A stretch of 64,000 nt of DNA from Rapana venosa (GCA_028751875.1 CM054158.1:54888578-54952577); one strand, 5' to 3'. Shown: positions 1 to 11,999, counted from the stretch's first letter. The notes: generated by a model from the letters alone, not told the origin. Numbers and translations: made by a program.

Positions 1-930
1 GCTGTGTTGAGGTTGCTTTTTTTGGGTTGTTATTGTTTTTTGGGTGTTTTGGGGTTGGGGGGGTTGTTGTTGTTTTGGGTTTTGCGGGTTTGGGTTTTTA
101 TTTTTGTTGGGTGTGTTTTTTGTTTTGTTTTGGGTTCTTTTTGGGGTGTTTTGGGGTTTGGGGGTGTTTTTTGGTTATTGGGGTTTTTTCTGTGTTGGGT
201 TGTGGGGTGTTTGGGTGTGTGTGGTTTTGGGTTGGGGGGTTGGGGGTTTTTTTTGTTTTTGTGTTTTTTGTTAGGGGTTGTGTTTTAGGTGTGCTTGTTT
301 GAGGTGTGTTGAGGTCTGTTAGGTGCGCTGTTGTTTGGGTTGGGTCGGTTTGCTATGTGCTGCATTGGGGTTTGTGCTTGTGTTGAGGTTGTGTTGAGTT
401 TTTTTTGAGGTGTGATGTGTTGTGCTGTATTGAGGTAAAATGTTTTTGAGGTGTGTTGAGTTCTTTTTTAGGTTTTGTGCTCTGTTGTGTAGGGGTTTGT
501 GTGTTGAGGTTTGTGCTGTGTTGAGGCTTTGCTGTGTGCTGTGTTGAGGTGTGCTGTTTTGTGTTGAGGTGTGCTGTGTTGTGTTGAGGTGTGCTGTGTG
601 TTGTGTTGAGGTGTGCTGTGTTGTTTTGAGGCGTGCTTGTTTTTGTTGTTGAGGCGTGCTGTGTTGTGTTGAGGTGTGCTGTTTTGGGTTGTTTTTGTGT
701 TGTGCTGTGTTGAGGTGTTGTTTTTGCTGTGCTCGGGTAGGGCAGTGCTGTGTTAGGGTGTGTTGAGGTGCGCTGGGGCTATTTGGGGTTATGTTGAGTT
801 GTGTTGAGGTTGTTGTGTTGGGGGTGTGTTGTGCTGTTTTGGGAGGTGTGTTGTGTTGTGGTGTGTTGTGCTTGTGTTGAGGTACGTTGCATTGAGGTGG
901 GGATGGGCTGTGTTTGGGTATGCTGCTCAT
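1..930. repeat. GT-rich degenerate minisatellite
   Basis: The stretch is almost free of A and C on the plus strand. From about 370 it is built of imperfect units resembling TGTTGAGGTGTGCTG, about 15-20 bp long. The first 300 bases are G/T only and less regular. The open frames seen on both strands are by-products of the biased composition. Not telomeric: no regular TTAGGG array is present. Confidence 0.85.
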
Positions 931-1107
931 CAACGCGGCAGGATGTCTTTATCATTTTTTGGGATGAGAAAGATTGCATCGCTGTCCTCAACTGTAAAAC
1001 GGTAACTTAGATTAATGACACACGATCTTTACTGACAGGGTGTTTCTCTGTAATCTTTTTGTACTAAGATTTTGTTGGTATTAGGGGATTGAAGTGAGTT
1101 AAGTGTA

Positions 1108-1112
1108 CAGAG

Positions 1113-1201
<89 letters not shown>

Positions 1202-1640
1202 CCTATCTACCTACCCTATCTATTATCTATCTATCTATCTACCTACCTATCCACCCATCCATCCATCTACCTCCATCCATCTATCTATCTATCTATTCTA
1301 TCTATCTATTTTATCTATCTATCTCTGTCTCTCTCTCTTCACTATCTATCTATCTGTCTCTCTATCTATCTATCTATCTCTGTCTTCTCTCTCTCTACTA
1401 TCTATCTATTATCTCTCTGTCTCTCTATCTATCTATCTATCTTTTCTCTCTCTCTCTCTCACTATCTATCTCTCTTCTCTCTATCTATCTATCTATCTAT
1501 GTCTCTCCTTCTCACTATCTATCTATCTTTTCTATCTATCTATCTATCACTATCTTATCTATCTATCTCTCTGTCTCTCTATCTATCTATCTATTTATCT
1601 ACACTCTACTCACTCCACTCCACTCCACTCCAGTCTACTG
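1108..1640. repeat. (ATCT)n microsatellite, interrupted
   Basis: A pure ATCT tetranucleotide run occupies about 1,112-1,200. It then decays through ACCT, ATCC and CTCT variants, and ends in a short CACTC run at about 1,609-1,630. The frame reading Tyr-Leu-Ser-Ile repeats is a translation of the repeat, not a gene. Confidence 0.95.
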
Positions 1641-1686
1641 CAGCTACACACGGCTTCCTTGTCTCCTGTCTGTCTTGGGTTTGCAG

Positions 1687-1767
1687 ACGGCTGTCAACGT
1701 GTACAGGGCCTACAAGTACTACAAGACCTTGGGGAAACCCGAGGGGCGCCGCTGCCAGACCCCTTGA
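1687..1767 (+). pseudogene. Diverged copy of candidate exon B (see 22,530)
   Basis: An acceptor-like TTTGCAG ends at 1,686, after a C/T-rich stretch. The following frame in phase 0 reads TAVNVYRAYKYYKTLG and goes on through EGRRCQTP to a TGA at 1,765-1,767. The nucleotide sequence to about 1,850 aligns with small indels to 22,530-22,735. That copy lies after an exon ending in phase 0. In this copy the downstream frame is broken, so it is a decayed paralogue or carries sequencing indels. The protein family was not recognised. Confidence 0.4.
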
Positions 1768-1883
1768 AAGAGAGTGACCTGGGCGCAGTGGCCAACGATT
1801 TGGGCCCAAACGCCTGTCCCAAGACCACTGATGTGAGGGACATCTGGCCACCCTGACTGCCCACTTCCAGGAACTAGATGGTC

Positions 1884-2105
1884 AGTCTGTCTGTCAATCT
1901 GTCTATTTGTCTGTCTGTCAGTCTCGTGTCTGTCAGTCTGTCTGTCTGTCTCTCGGTCTGTCTGTCTGTCTCTGTGTCTCTCAGTCTGTCTGTCTGTCTG
2001 TTTCTCGGTCTGTCTGTCTGTCTCTGTGTCTCTCAGTCTGTCTGTCTGTCTGTCTCTCGGTCTGTCTGTCTGTCTCTGTGTCTTCAGTCTGTCTGTCTGT
2101 CTGTC
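1884..2105. repeat. TGTC microsatellite with 52-bp higher-order unit
   Basis: Runs of TGTC are interrupted by a TCTCGG block at 1,951, 2,003 and 2,055. This gives a second-order tandem period of about 52 bp on top of the 4-bp repeat. Confidence 0.85.
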
Positions 2106-2129
2106 AGTTTGTACAGCATGTTCTCTCTT

Positions 2130-3190
2130 TTGGAAATGTTTCCTACCATTAAAACTGCGAGATCAGTTAGAAAGTGGTAATGGAATATTGGAAATGATCA
2201 TTTGTTGCCTGTTTGATCCATCTTTATAGGTATCTAAGTGTTTTAGAATATTCAGCCATCAAACTGTTCTTATTGCTAAACAGAATTGGAAAACATGTGA
2301 GAATATTCTGCTGTTGAAAGCATCATTTGTGACTTTATACGCTGTCTTTGAATATTTATTCTTCTTCGTCGAATACTCGGGCCCAGCATCTATTGTTGTC
2401 TGTCATATGAGCGAAAATACCTTGCGCTGCCGTTAACCCACCTGACAAGTTAGGCCCAGCTCATACGACTTCGGCGTGGGGGGAAAATTTTGTTGTCTTT
2501 GAAGTCTTTCTTGAAAAAAAGGTAGGAGGATGGACCCAAAGGCAGAACATAGAAAAGGAGGTAGAGAAAGAAAGGAACAGAGCAGAAACGAAGAAAGGGA
2601 TAGAAAAGAGGGAAGTTCCAGCACAACTGATCCAGAAGGTGGGGATGCTAGCTATAACTGACAGCCCCCAGCACACCCACGGGTTTAATTTGAATGTTTT
2701 GCGTGTTAGCGTTTTGCTCAGGGCAAAATCAGCTTACCGTGTGTTAATTTTTATGATTATAAAAGCGCTTTTGACTCAGCATCTAGGCATGCTTTTAAGT
2801 CTGAACTCAAAACAGATCACACCAAAGGGGCAATTTTTTTGGATAGTTTCTCTTGTATAAAAAGTTTCTCTCTGTATATTAACCATAGTTATCATAAGCG
2901 TTGTTTGGTCAATCATGAAGGCTACGACAAGGTGTGTCTTCACATCACGTTGTGTATGGTATTAGTCAAATGGTTGGAAAGTTAAATTGAAAAAGGATAT
3001 TTGCCTTTTCAGTTCTTTGTCGAATCTGTGCTTTATGATGATACTACGGGGCATTCTCTGCATTAAGTGAGATTTGTTTTCTGAATATATTGTTTTCTGT
3101 CCATTTTGTTTCAGAAAACAATGACAAGTTGCTGACCGGGCAGGAACGTGACCAAATTCACGGCTTTCCTTGGTAAACCATTGACTTTGG
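2130..3190 (+). other. Intronic-type DNA paralogous to 23,380-24,080
   Basis: This segment aligns colinearly, with many substitutions and indels, to 23,380-24,080. Shared landmarks are a stretch ending in a run around ATTCTGCTGTT, an AAAGC-rich block near 2,760-2,840, a GACAAGG(G)TGTG block near 2,930, and the short exon at 3,115-3,172. With the exon at 1,687 it forms a diverged copy of a gene segment about 1.5 kb long. No other gene was found in it. Confidence 0.6.
3115..3172 (+). CDS. Diverged copy of candidate exon C (see 24,013)
   Basis: A pyrimidine-rich TTTTGTTTCAG acceptor ends at 3,114 and a GTAAAC donor starts at 3,173. The frame shared with the copy at 24,013 reads NNDKLLTGQERDQIHGFP and leaves two bases (phase 2). 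The core QERDQ plus an aromatic-ended tail is kept in both copies although the surrounding DNA has diverged, which suggests past selection. No terminal exon like the one at 24,871 was found downstream here, so this may be a partial or dead paralogue. The family was not recognised. Confidence 0.4.
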
Positions 3191-3868
3191 TGCAGATCAT
3201 TCCGCCTCACCCTCTCACTTTGTTTCATTTTTCCATCTGTCCCTTTGTGTGTCTGTGTTTCTGTTTCTATTTTGCAGTCTGGTTTTTGTCTTTTTGTCAA
3301 ACTGTCAACCTAGCTGTATTTTTGAGATCTAAAACTGAAAACGACGCTGGTGCATGTGAATTTGTATTAAACAGATTTTGCACAATTTTGTAGGAGCAAA
3401 CATACCTTACGTCTTAAAGTTTGTTCAATGCAAACTATCTTTTAATGCACACCGCCTTCATAAATCTTATAAGGATGTTTATGGAGCTTTGTCTGTCGCT
3501 TTCTCTGCCTCTTTTCTTTGTCTGCCTGTCTGTCTTTCTGATATTCTCTCTGTCTGGTCAGTTTCTGGTAAGACTGCCTCTCGCATTCTGTGTCCCTGAT
3601 TCTCATCCCCCCCCCCCTCTATTTTTGTTGTTTTTTTTTGTTGCTCTTGTTGTCGTAGGATGGATGTGCCCTGAAATTTGATTATTTTTGGGAAAACGTT
3701 GCTATTGTTTCACTGTTTATTTATTGTTTTCCTTTCTTTTAGTATGAATGTCATGTTTCCTGTCGTGGTTGTCAAAGCCTGGTGATTTTCTTCGTTTCGC
3801 TTCTGTTGTTTTGTTTGAGGGTTGAGGGTTTCGTCTGTCTGTTTCAATGTTTGTTTGTTAATCTTGTT
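3190..3868. other. No recognisable feature
   Basis: T-rich unique-looking sequence with short CTGTCTG patches near 3,515-3,560 and a C-run near 3,606-3,616. No coding exon, SINE or LINE fragment was recognised. Confidence 0.5.
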
Positions 3869-3975
3869 GTTATTCTGTTGTTACTATTTTGTTGTTGTTA
3901 TTTCTGTTGTTACTATTTCGTTGTTGTTATTTCTGTTGTTACTATTTCGTTGTTGTTGTTGTTGCCTCTTCGATG
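3869..3975. repeat. GTT-rich minisatellite, ~29-bp unit
   Basis: About three tandem copies of a unit containing GTTACTATTTCGTTGTTGTT and a TATTTCTGTT remainder, ending in (GTT)n. Confidence 0.8.
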
Positions 3976-4079
3976 TTTTTACTTCTTTAATTCCTAATCA
4001 GCTGATCTATTGAAAACTTCACTAATGTGAATTTATGACAAAATGTGGACAAATATGTTTCTTTTGTAGTCATACATAC

Positions 4080-4440
4080 AGACACACACACAAAGAAACA
4101 CACACTCACACACGCCCCCCCCCCCCCCCACACCACTCACACACATACACTCACACAACACACACACCACACACACACGCACACACACTCTTTTCCCCAT
4201 ACACACACACTCACACACACAGACACACTCACACACACAGACACACTAAAACACTCAAACCCTACACACACACTCATTCACACACAGACACACTCACACA
4301 CTCAACACTCAAAAATACACACACTATTCACACACGACACCACACACACACAGACACACACACACACAGACACACCCCAAAACACACACACACCCACACA
4401 ACACACACACACACAACACACACACAACTCACACCACACA

Positions 4441-4480
<40 letters not shown>

Positions 4481-5063
4481 CCCACACACACCACACACAC
4501 ACACACCACTCCCCACAAATACACACACCACTCACACACACAACACTCACACACCACACACATCAACCCCAACCAACACAACACAACTCACACACACACA
4601 CACACACACACACTACACACTCACACACACACACACACACTCACACACACCACACACACACACACACAAAACACACAAATCACACAACACATTACACACA
4701 CACATCCAAAACAACTCACACACCACACACACCAACACCCCACACTCACACACACACACTCACACACCACACACACCACAAAAACACACACTCACACACA
4801 CACACACACTCACACACAACAACACACACACACACACCACACACACACACACAAAACACACAAATCACACACACACCCCACACACACACACACACACACA
4901 AACCCCACACACACACACACACACACACACACCCACACACACCACACACACATCACACACACACACCACACACACCACACACACACCACACACACACACA
5001 ACACACACTCACACACACACCCCACACACACACTCACCCCACACACACACAACACACACACAC

Positions 5064-5097
<34 letters not shown>

Positions 5098-5140
5098 ACA
5101 CCACAAACACACAAACACACACCACACACACCACCTACAA
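4080..5140. repeat. (AC)n compound microsatellite, ~1.06 kb
   Basis: More than 1 kb of AC dinucleotides interrupted by CT, CC, GAC and AAC variants, with a C-run near 4,117-4,129. Long Thr/His frames on the plus strand and Val/Cys frames on the minus strand are repeat translations. Confidence 0.97.
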
Positions 5141-5850
5141 CCCAAACCCCTACAAATCACACTCTAACCACACACACAACACAACCCCAAAAAATTCTCC
5201 CCCCCCACCCACCCATGCACCAAAAGAAGGGAAAACAAACAAAAAAAATTTCAAGCCCGTTTTCCATTGTCCGGCACCCCTGGGTCTGTCTTGATCGGTC
5301 ATGTTTGGCTCTGTTCTTTTGCCGGCTGTGTGGGTTTTTTTTCTCTCTCTCTCCCCCCTCTCCTCCCTTTCCCCCCTCCCCTTACTCCCTCTCCTTTTTT
5401 TTTGATGAAAGAAAGGAAAAATAAATTTTTTTAAAATTATTTTTATTGTGTAAAATTTTCGTGTCTGTACGTGTCCATCCCTCTGCTGGTCTGTTTTTTG
5501 GTTGCCCGTCTCTTTCCTTTCTGTGTGCTGGGTTTTGTGGGGTTTGGTTCTGTGTTGTGTGTCTTCCCCTTCTTTGTTTTTTTGTTTTCCCGCTTTTGAA
5601 GTTGCAGTTGTGGGAATTTATGTATAAAAGCAATTTGAAAAGAAAACTTGTTGAGAATTGTTTATTGGTTGCGTGTAGAGAAAAGTGTAACCCAAATCAA
5701 CAGACCCCGTGCGGGGAGGGTGAAAAGTGGCCGGGGGGTTCCCTGGTTGGTTGGTGGTATAGGTCTCTGGTTTCCCACACTCTGTAATAAGGGAACAGGG
5801 GATGCCTTCAAGCAACGGGAGGGTTCCAAGTAATGTGTTTAACTGTTCTT
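5141..5850. other. No recognisable gene; pyrimidine-rich and GT-rich patches
   Basis: A CT/CCCT-rich patch lies at about 5,335-5,405. The rest is T/G-rich unique-looking DNA without a supported exon. A GC-richer patch at 5,690-5,830 may be part of an old repeat, but no family was recognised. Confidence 0.4.
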
Positions 5851-6480
5851 ACAAAAAAGAACGTGAATTAACACGAACTTTAAAAAGTTTAGGTTGGTAA
5901 AAAAGAAAGGGAATTAATAAAAGGAAAAGAGGGGAGGAGAGGAGGGGGGGAATGGGAAGGGATTGTTTGGTAAAAAAGAAAAAAGAAAAGAAAAAGAGGA
6001 GAAAAAATAAAAGAAAGAAACAGGAAAGGAATGAAAAAGGGTAAAAAAGAAGGGAAAACAAAGAAAATTAAAAGAAAAGGGAGAAAAAAAAAGGAAAAAA
6101 AAAAGAGTAAAGAAAAGGAAGGGAAAAAAGAAAGAAAAAAAACAAGAAAGAAGAATGAAAGAAAAGAAAAAAAAAAAAAGAAGAAAAAAATTTAAAAATG
6201 AAAAGAAAAAAAAAAAAAAAAACAAAACAAAACAAAAAGGGGAGGCAAACCAATTAAAAAAAGAAAGGGGAAAAGACCGAACCCCATATAAAAGAAAAAC
6301 GAGAAAAGGGGGTGCAAAACCCCAAAAATTAACAAAGTGCAAAAGACGAAAGAAAAAGAACAAAAAGTTTAAAAAAACTCCCCCCCCCACCAAAAAAAAA
6401 ATACCCAAAACCAACCCAAAAAAAACAAAAAAAAACAAAATTGGGCGGGCTTTTGGTCAGAAAAACCCAAAAATTAAAAA
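5850..6480. repeat. A-rich / AG low-complexity tract, possible low-quality sequence
   Basis: Long runs of A and of GAAAA-type units, with homopolymers inflated relative to ordinary AT-rich DNA. It resembles the homopolymer-smeared sequence at 53.6-57.1 kb. The Lys-rich and Phe-rich frames on the two strands are not genes. Confidence 0.7.
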
Positions 6481-7325
6481 AAGGTAAGGGAACATCGAAC
6501 CCCTTTTTCCCCTCACAATCCAAAATTGGGTTTTGGTGAGGGGAGTTTTTGGGGTTGGGTGGCTAGGTTTTAATTGGTTTGATCCCCCCTCCTGTGCAAA
6601 AAGCCCTTTTTGGGTTGGGGTTAAAAAAAGGCAACAAATTTTTTTTCCGGACAAAAAACATTCCTTAAACACCAACCCCAAACAAAAAAAATATATTCAT
6701 AAAAAATTTATTATAAAAGAAAAATTATTAAAAAACAGATGTTTTCTGTTCTTTTTGAGTGCAAAAAATCCATATATCAATACCAAAAAATTTGGAGTGA
6801 AAATCATCGAAACCTAACACAAGGTACAAACACACAACTCGCATAACAGTTTTTGTATGTGGCAAAATTTTTATTGATTATAATTGAGTTTTGTAAATTT
6901 TTGTTAATCACTACTCTCTTCAAAATCCTTCTTGCTAAATTCCCTGGGATGGTTTTGTAAACAACAAATTTGTCCCATCAATTTAACCCTACAAAATACT
7001 TGACTTGACTTAACACACAAAACGCCTCTCTCTTTTAAAAATAATTATTTAATACTAATAAAAATATTTTAAAAATATATTTAATAAATAACACATGATT
7101 TTACAAAACCTTCTTACAAAACCACACAATGTTTTGCAAACTTTTACATAATCTGCCATACCCCATAAAACTTAAAGTTGTGTGCAACTTCCTATTCTAC
7201 ATACCACACAACACAACCACAAACACACAACCACAACCACACCCCAAAAACATTATGTTTTTATGTGAGAAACATCCACATATATAAAAACCGAAACCAC
7301 AAAAACACAAAACGTTTTTTTTACA
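6481..7325. other. AT-rich sequence without a recognised gene
   Basis: A patch at 6,490-6,620 has homopolymer-inflated text that weakly resembles the SINE body at 59,150-59,230 (a GAACCCC-like block, then a TTGGGTTTTG-like block). The remainder is AT-rich with no supported exon. Confidence 0.35.
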
Positions 7326-7655
7326 AACATCACATATCTCTGACATACCACATCAACACATGACGCTCTCTGTACAAACATCACATATCTCTGACATACC
7401 ACATCAACACATGACGCTCTCTGTACAAACATCACATATCTCTGACATACCACATCAACACATGACGCTCTCTGTACAAACATCACATATCTCTGACATA
7501 CCACATCAACACATGACGCTCTCTGTACAAACATCACATATCTCTGACATACCACATCAACACATGACGCTCTCTGTACAAACATCACATATCTCTGACA
7601 TACCACATCAACACATGACGCTCTCTGTACAAACATCACCTATCTCTGACAAACT
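7326..7655. repeat. 51-bp tandem satellite, about 6.5 units
   Basis: Units are nearly identical, with ATGACGCTCTCTGTACAAAC recurring at 7,360, 7,411, 7,462, 7,513, 7,564 and 7,615. The last unit has a substitution and the array then decays. The 51-bp period is a multiple of three, so each strand carries a stop-free frame of 17-residue repeats (plus-strand unit [17 protein letters not shown]). No signal peptide, splice signal or flanking coding sequence suggests that it is expressed. Confidence 0.95.
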
Positions 7656-7761
7656 CCCACACATGTTTCTGCAACATGGCTTCACAGGCGCTGCAAGCAA
7701 CTGCCGATATACAATACACGTTCACATGCTCGTGTGCACGTGTGCGAGTTCATACAAGCAG

Positions 7762-7808
7762 CACACACACACACACAAACACACAGACACACACACACAC
7801 ACACACAA
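7762..7808. repeat. (CA)n microsatellite
   Basis: Short CA/CACAGA run immediately after non-repetitive DNA that follows the 51-bp satellite. Confidence 0.9.
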
Positions 7809-7924
7809 ATCATATCAAATGCTTTATTATCTCACAGTATAGAGAAACTGATATGGGCCACATGCGATATATAAAAACAGCAAGCAGGAAAACATCACAG
7901 AAAAGCACAATATTCGTACATCGG

Positions 7925-8408
<484 letters not shown>

Positions 8409-8690
8409 CTATGTAGAAGTATATTTGAGCACACATAATCTAAAAAAAAGGCGGTCATGAAAAGAAGACACTAACTTGGTAACTCTGTAATTATTTCAGT
8501 GTCAAAGTTCCTTATCAACGTTATAACATTTCTCAAATAAATAATGAAAACCTAATGATTTGATGCTTCTTTAGAGGTGACACTAGTGCATTTTGTTACA
8601 TGCTAGGGATAAGTTAATTTCCTGTGTTGGTATAGACTTGAATGGCCATGTCATTGTGTGTGAGTGTACTGGCACCTCCCCCCCCCCATG
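8409..8690. other. Short unique-looking interval
   Basis: AT-rich DNA with no supported exon or mobile-element fragment. Confidence 0.4.
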
Positions 8691-8697
8691 CCCATGT

Positions 8698-8802
8698 ACG
8701 TGTGTGTGTGTGAGTGAGTGTGCGTGTGAGTGTTTGTGTGTGTGTGTGTGTGTGAGTGTGTGTGTGTGTGTGTTGTGTGTGTGTGTGTGAGTGTGTGTGT
8801 GA

Positions 8803-8855
<53 letters not shown>

Positions 8856-8877
8856 GTTTTGTTTTGTTTTGTTTGTT
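8698..8877. repeat. (GT)n followed by (TTTTG)n
   Basis: GT repeat with GAGT interruptions to about 8,851, then about five TTTTG units. Confidence 0.95.
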
Positions 8878-8956
8878 TAATGTCTATTCACTACAGGGTG
8901 ATTTAGACACACCCGCATTCACACCAAAGTAACTATTACTACACACCGCATCTCTT

Positions 8957-8957
8957 T

Positions 8958-9035
<78 letters not shown>
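8957..9035. repeat. (CT)n microsatellite
   Basis: Nearly pure CT dinucleotide tract of about 75 bp. Confidence 0.95.
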
Positions 9036-9037
<2 letters not shown>

Positions 9038-9069
9038 CTTTCCCCTACACGCACCACATCCACACACAC

Positions 9070-9188
9070 ATAAGTATATAAATATATACATATATATAAA
9101 TATATATATATTGTATATACATATATATAAATATATATATATATATATAATATATATATATACATATATATTATATAGATATATATAT

Positions 9189-9232
<44 letters not shown>
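9070..9232. repeat. (AT)n tract at the LINE 3' end
   Basis: About 160 bp of AT/ATAT repeat. It directly abuts the 3' end of the minus-strand LINE that begins at about 9,233, so it may have grown from the simple-repeat tail that some RNase-H-bearing LINEs carry in place of poly(A). Confidence 0.9.
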
Positions 9233-9233
9233 A

Positions 9234-9446
9234 TTACAGTAAAGGTTTTACAGGTGAAGAATATATGACTTCAGCAACTGACACTATGAATTGCTGAGAG
9301 TCATATAAAACTTCTTGACTAGTGGCATATTTCTTATGAATATCTAAACCTCTCCTTTTATACATGTCAAGAAGAATTGGGCAATCAAACAACAAATGGT
9401 GGACTGAAAGTGGAATAGAACACAACATGTTACATTTTTTGAATAT
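9234..9446 (-). other. C-terminal zinc-knuckle region of the LINE
   Basis: The pattern KCNMLC then VHHLLFDCP supplies Cys, Cys, His and Cys with the spacing of the CCHC motif that often ends LINE ORF2 proteins. The frame then runs to the AT tract. Confidence 0.7.
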
Positions 9447-9488
9447 TTAGTATTCCATCATTTAATCTCAGTTTATGTATTAGAATTT

Positions 9489-10186
9489 CTAATTTCCGTG
9501 GCAAGGAAACTGTTGATAATGTTTTTCTATAATCTTTGAATGTATGCATTTCATTAACTTAGAATTAATTTCATAAGACGACAATGCAAGATTAGAATCA
9601 AACACTTCAGTACTGTATTCAGAGGCACCTTGTTTTGCCAAAGAATCAACCAGCTCATTCGAATAAATTCCACAATGAGAGGGGATCCAGCAAAAAGTTA
9701 TGCCGATGCCTCTGCTTGCAATAGAATGTATCAGGAATTTTATCTCAAATACAATATCATTCCTTATTTTACCATGCCATGACTTTAATGCCATTAACAC
9801 TGCCTTTGAGTCAACGCAAAACAGAATTTGGCAAACATCAATAGCAGTATCAGACAAAAAATTCAAAGCCATAAGAATTGCAAATAATTCAGAAGTAAAA
9901 ATAGAAAAATGTTGTCCTAAATGAAAGATTTTTGAGCTTTTAAAGTCGGAATCACATATGCAGCACCACTTTTGCCTGTTTCTAATACAGATCCGTCAGT
10001 ATACACTTTTAAGTGATTAGAATAATTATTTTCTAAGTGACTTTTTACATCAACGGTGAGAAGATTTTGATCTTCATTTTTCTTTATTTCCGTGTAGTCA
10101 ATGTCAAATTTAGCTGAAATATGTTCCCAAGGAGGTAATTGTGGAACAATCGGTAAAATTGGAATTGTTTGATATATCGATGTCAT
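9489..10186 (-). other. RNase H domain of the LINE
   Basis: The first strand motif YTDGS lies at about 9,990-10,005. VDSKAVLMAL follows, then FCWIPSHCGI at about 9,669-9,700, with NELVDSLAKQG just after it, which supplies the last catalytic Asp region. A frame change separates the YTDGS part from the rest. Fewer LINE clades keep RNase H than lack it, so this narrows the classification. Confidence 0.85.
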
Positions 10187-10460
10187 TTTCTTTCATAAAT
10201 GTGTCTGTATAATTTTTAATTGGCTGCAGAAATGAAATATTGCGTGCCCGTATAGGAAAATCAGTGTCTTGATTAATAAATATTTCCTCTTTTACTGAAT
10301 TTGGAATAGAGATACTACGAACCACATATTTTGATACTGCCAGTTTTCGCTGATCAGAAAGAGATAGTAAATGAGCTTCTTTATAAGTATTAGCTGTATT
10401 TGCATGCGCCGGAACACCAAGAGCTATCTTTACTGCTTTACTGTCTAGACTTTGTAATTT

Positions 10461-11640
10461 TTAAGTAGATAATCTGCAGCAAAAAAAATAAACTTCTTGT
10501 CCGTATATTAATTTTGAACGTACAAGGACAGAGCCAGATGTATCAGAGTCGTAGTGGTCTTGACTCCATGCCTGAGAACTTATTATCTTTAGGAAATTAA
10601 GTCTTTTCCTAGCTTCAGTTATCATTTGGTTGATGTGCATCATCCAGTTCAACTTTCTAGTTAAAAATACACCTAAGAATTTGACATCTTGTTTGTATTG
10701 AAGCACCTTTCCTTCTAATTTCAGTATTGGTAATTTTAATGGGTTGTCACCGTTATTAAAAAAGCACAAGACACGTTTTTTCTGCTGATAATTCTAATCT
10801 ATTTTCTTTCATATAACTACAGAATTTATCTAATTCTTCCTGATATATTTTTTCAACATAATTGATCACTCTCCTTTTCGTGTTTTTTCCTAAGTGACGT
10901 ATTTATCCAAATAGCAATATCATCTGCATACTGAACAATTTTGAGTATTAGGTGACAAAGAGCTAGGGAGATCATGAACAAGAATAGAAAACAAGATAGC
11001 TGCAAGTACTGATCCCTGTGGTATACCAAGTCGATAGCTTTAAAAGATGAGTACACTGAACCTAATTTAGTGCAAATTGATCTATCCGACAAGAAAATTT
11101 TGCAGATATTTATATAATATGCCATTAATACCAATGTATTTTAATTTATGTAGCAATTGATCATGACAAACTCTATCATAGGCTTTCTTTACATCAAAAA
11201 ATGTGGCTAACACACTTTTTCGTTTGGAAAATTGCTTTTTAATTTGATGTGTTAGTTTAACTAAGTGGTCAGAAGTACATCTTCCCTTTCGAAAACCAGC
11301 CTGATTTGTTGGGATCACATTATTCTTTTCACAAAATGAAATAAACGCTTATGTATAATTTTTTCCATTACTTTACCCACATGAGACGTAAGAGCAATTG
11401 GCCTGTAGCTATCTATCGATGACCGCAGTTTACCTTTCTTCAGGATTGGGACTACAATCGACTGCCTCCAGATTTAGGAAGAGCGCCATTTATCCAACAG
11501 TTCTGGAAAAATGAAAAGAGTAGCCTTTTCCATTTTAAAGGCATATGAGCCAGCATTTGATAAGATATACCATCAGCACCAACAGCCGTCTTGTTATGTG
11601 TAAATGAATCTAAAGTTTCACTAAATTCATCATATTGAAT
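10461..11640 (-). other. Reverse transcriptase domain of the LINE
   Basis: Contains RT fingers (SYRPIAL), the conserved AGFRKGRCTSDHL block at about 11,260-11,300, the palm FDVKKAYDRV, the catalytic YADD at about 10,917-10,931, and the thumb-side FLGVFLTRKLNW at about 10,640-10,690. At least three frame changes occur inside the domain. Confidence 0.85.
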
Positions 11641-11999
11641 GGGGCATTTAAATAATCAGCATTATAAGATGACAATTTGTTTGATTTATTTGCTTTTTCT
11701 AATTCGACATTTGATTGTATTCTTACTGATGAACTATTATCGAAACATTGAAACAAAAGCTTCTGCTTTTTCAATTATGCTTGGAAATCTATTTTTTCAA
11801 ATTTGATTGGATATGTTGGAAGCTGAAATCCATTTTTCATTTCACTAACTTTCTTCCAAACTTTATGTAAATCCTTGGATTCTGATACTTCATTTATACA
11901 GAATTCTGTCCAATACTTGTTTTTTTGCCTGAGCAATTATTCTTTTACATTGAGTTTTAGCATACTTCATACAAATAAAGTTTTCTTCTGATTGATCTT

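Noticed and set aside
1..300. Telomeric repeat at the window edge
   Set aside because: G/T-rich but without a regular telomere unit; TTAGGG-like text is isolated.
1103..1777. 224-codon frame of Tyr-Leu-Ser-Ile repeats (also 7,676-8,416 and 61,022-62,041)
   Set aside because: Direct translation of ATCT tetranucleotides, open by composition only.
4035..5424. Open frames of more than 400 codons rich in Thr and His
   Set aside because: They are translations of the AC microsatellite; all frames of such a repeat are open and no non-repeat domain is present.
5914..6438. 174-codon Phe-rich frame on the minus strand
   Set aside because: Comes from A-rich low-complexity sequence of doubtful quality.
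7326..7655. CRISPR-like array
   Set aside because: Repeats are directly abutting identical 51-bp units without unique spacers, in an animal-type genome. It is a satellite.
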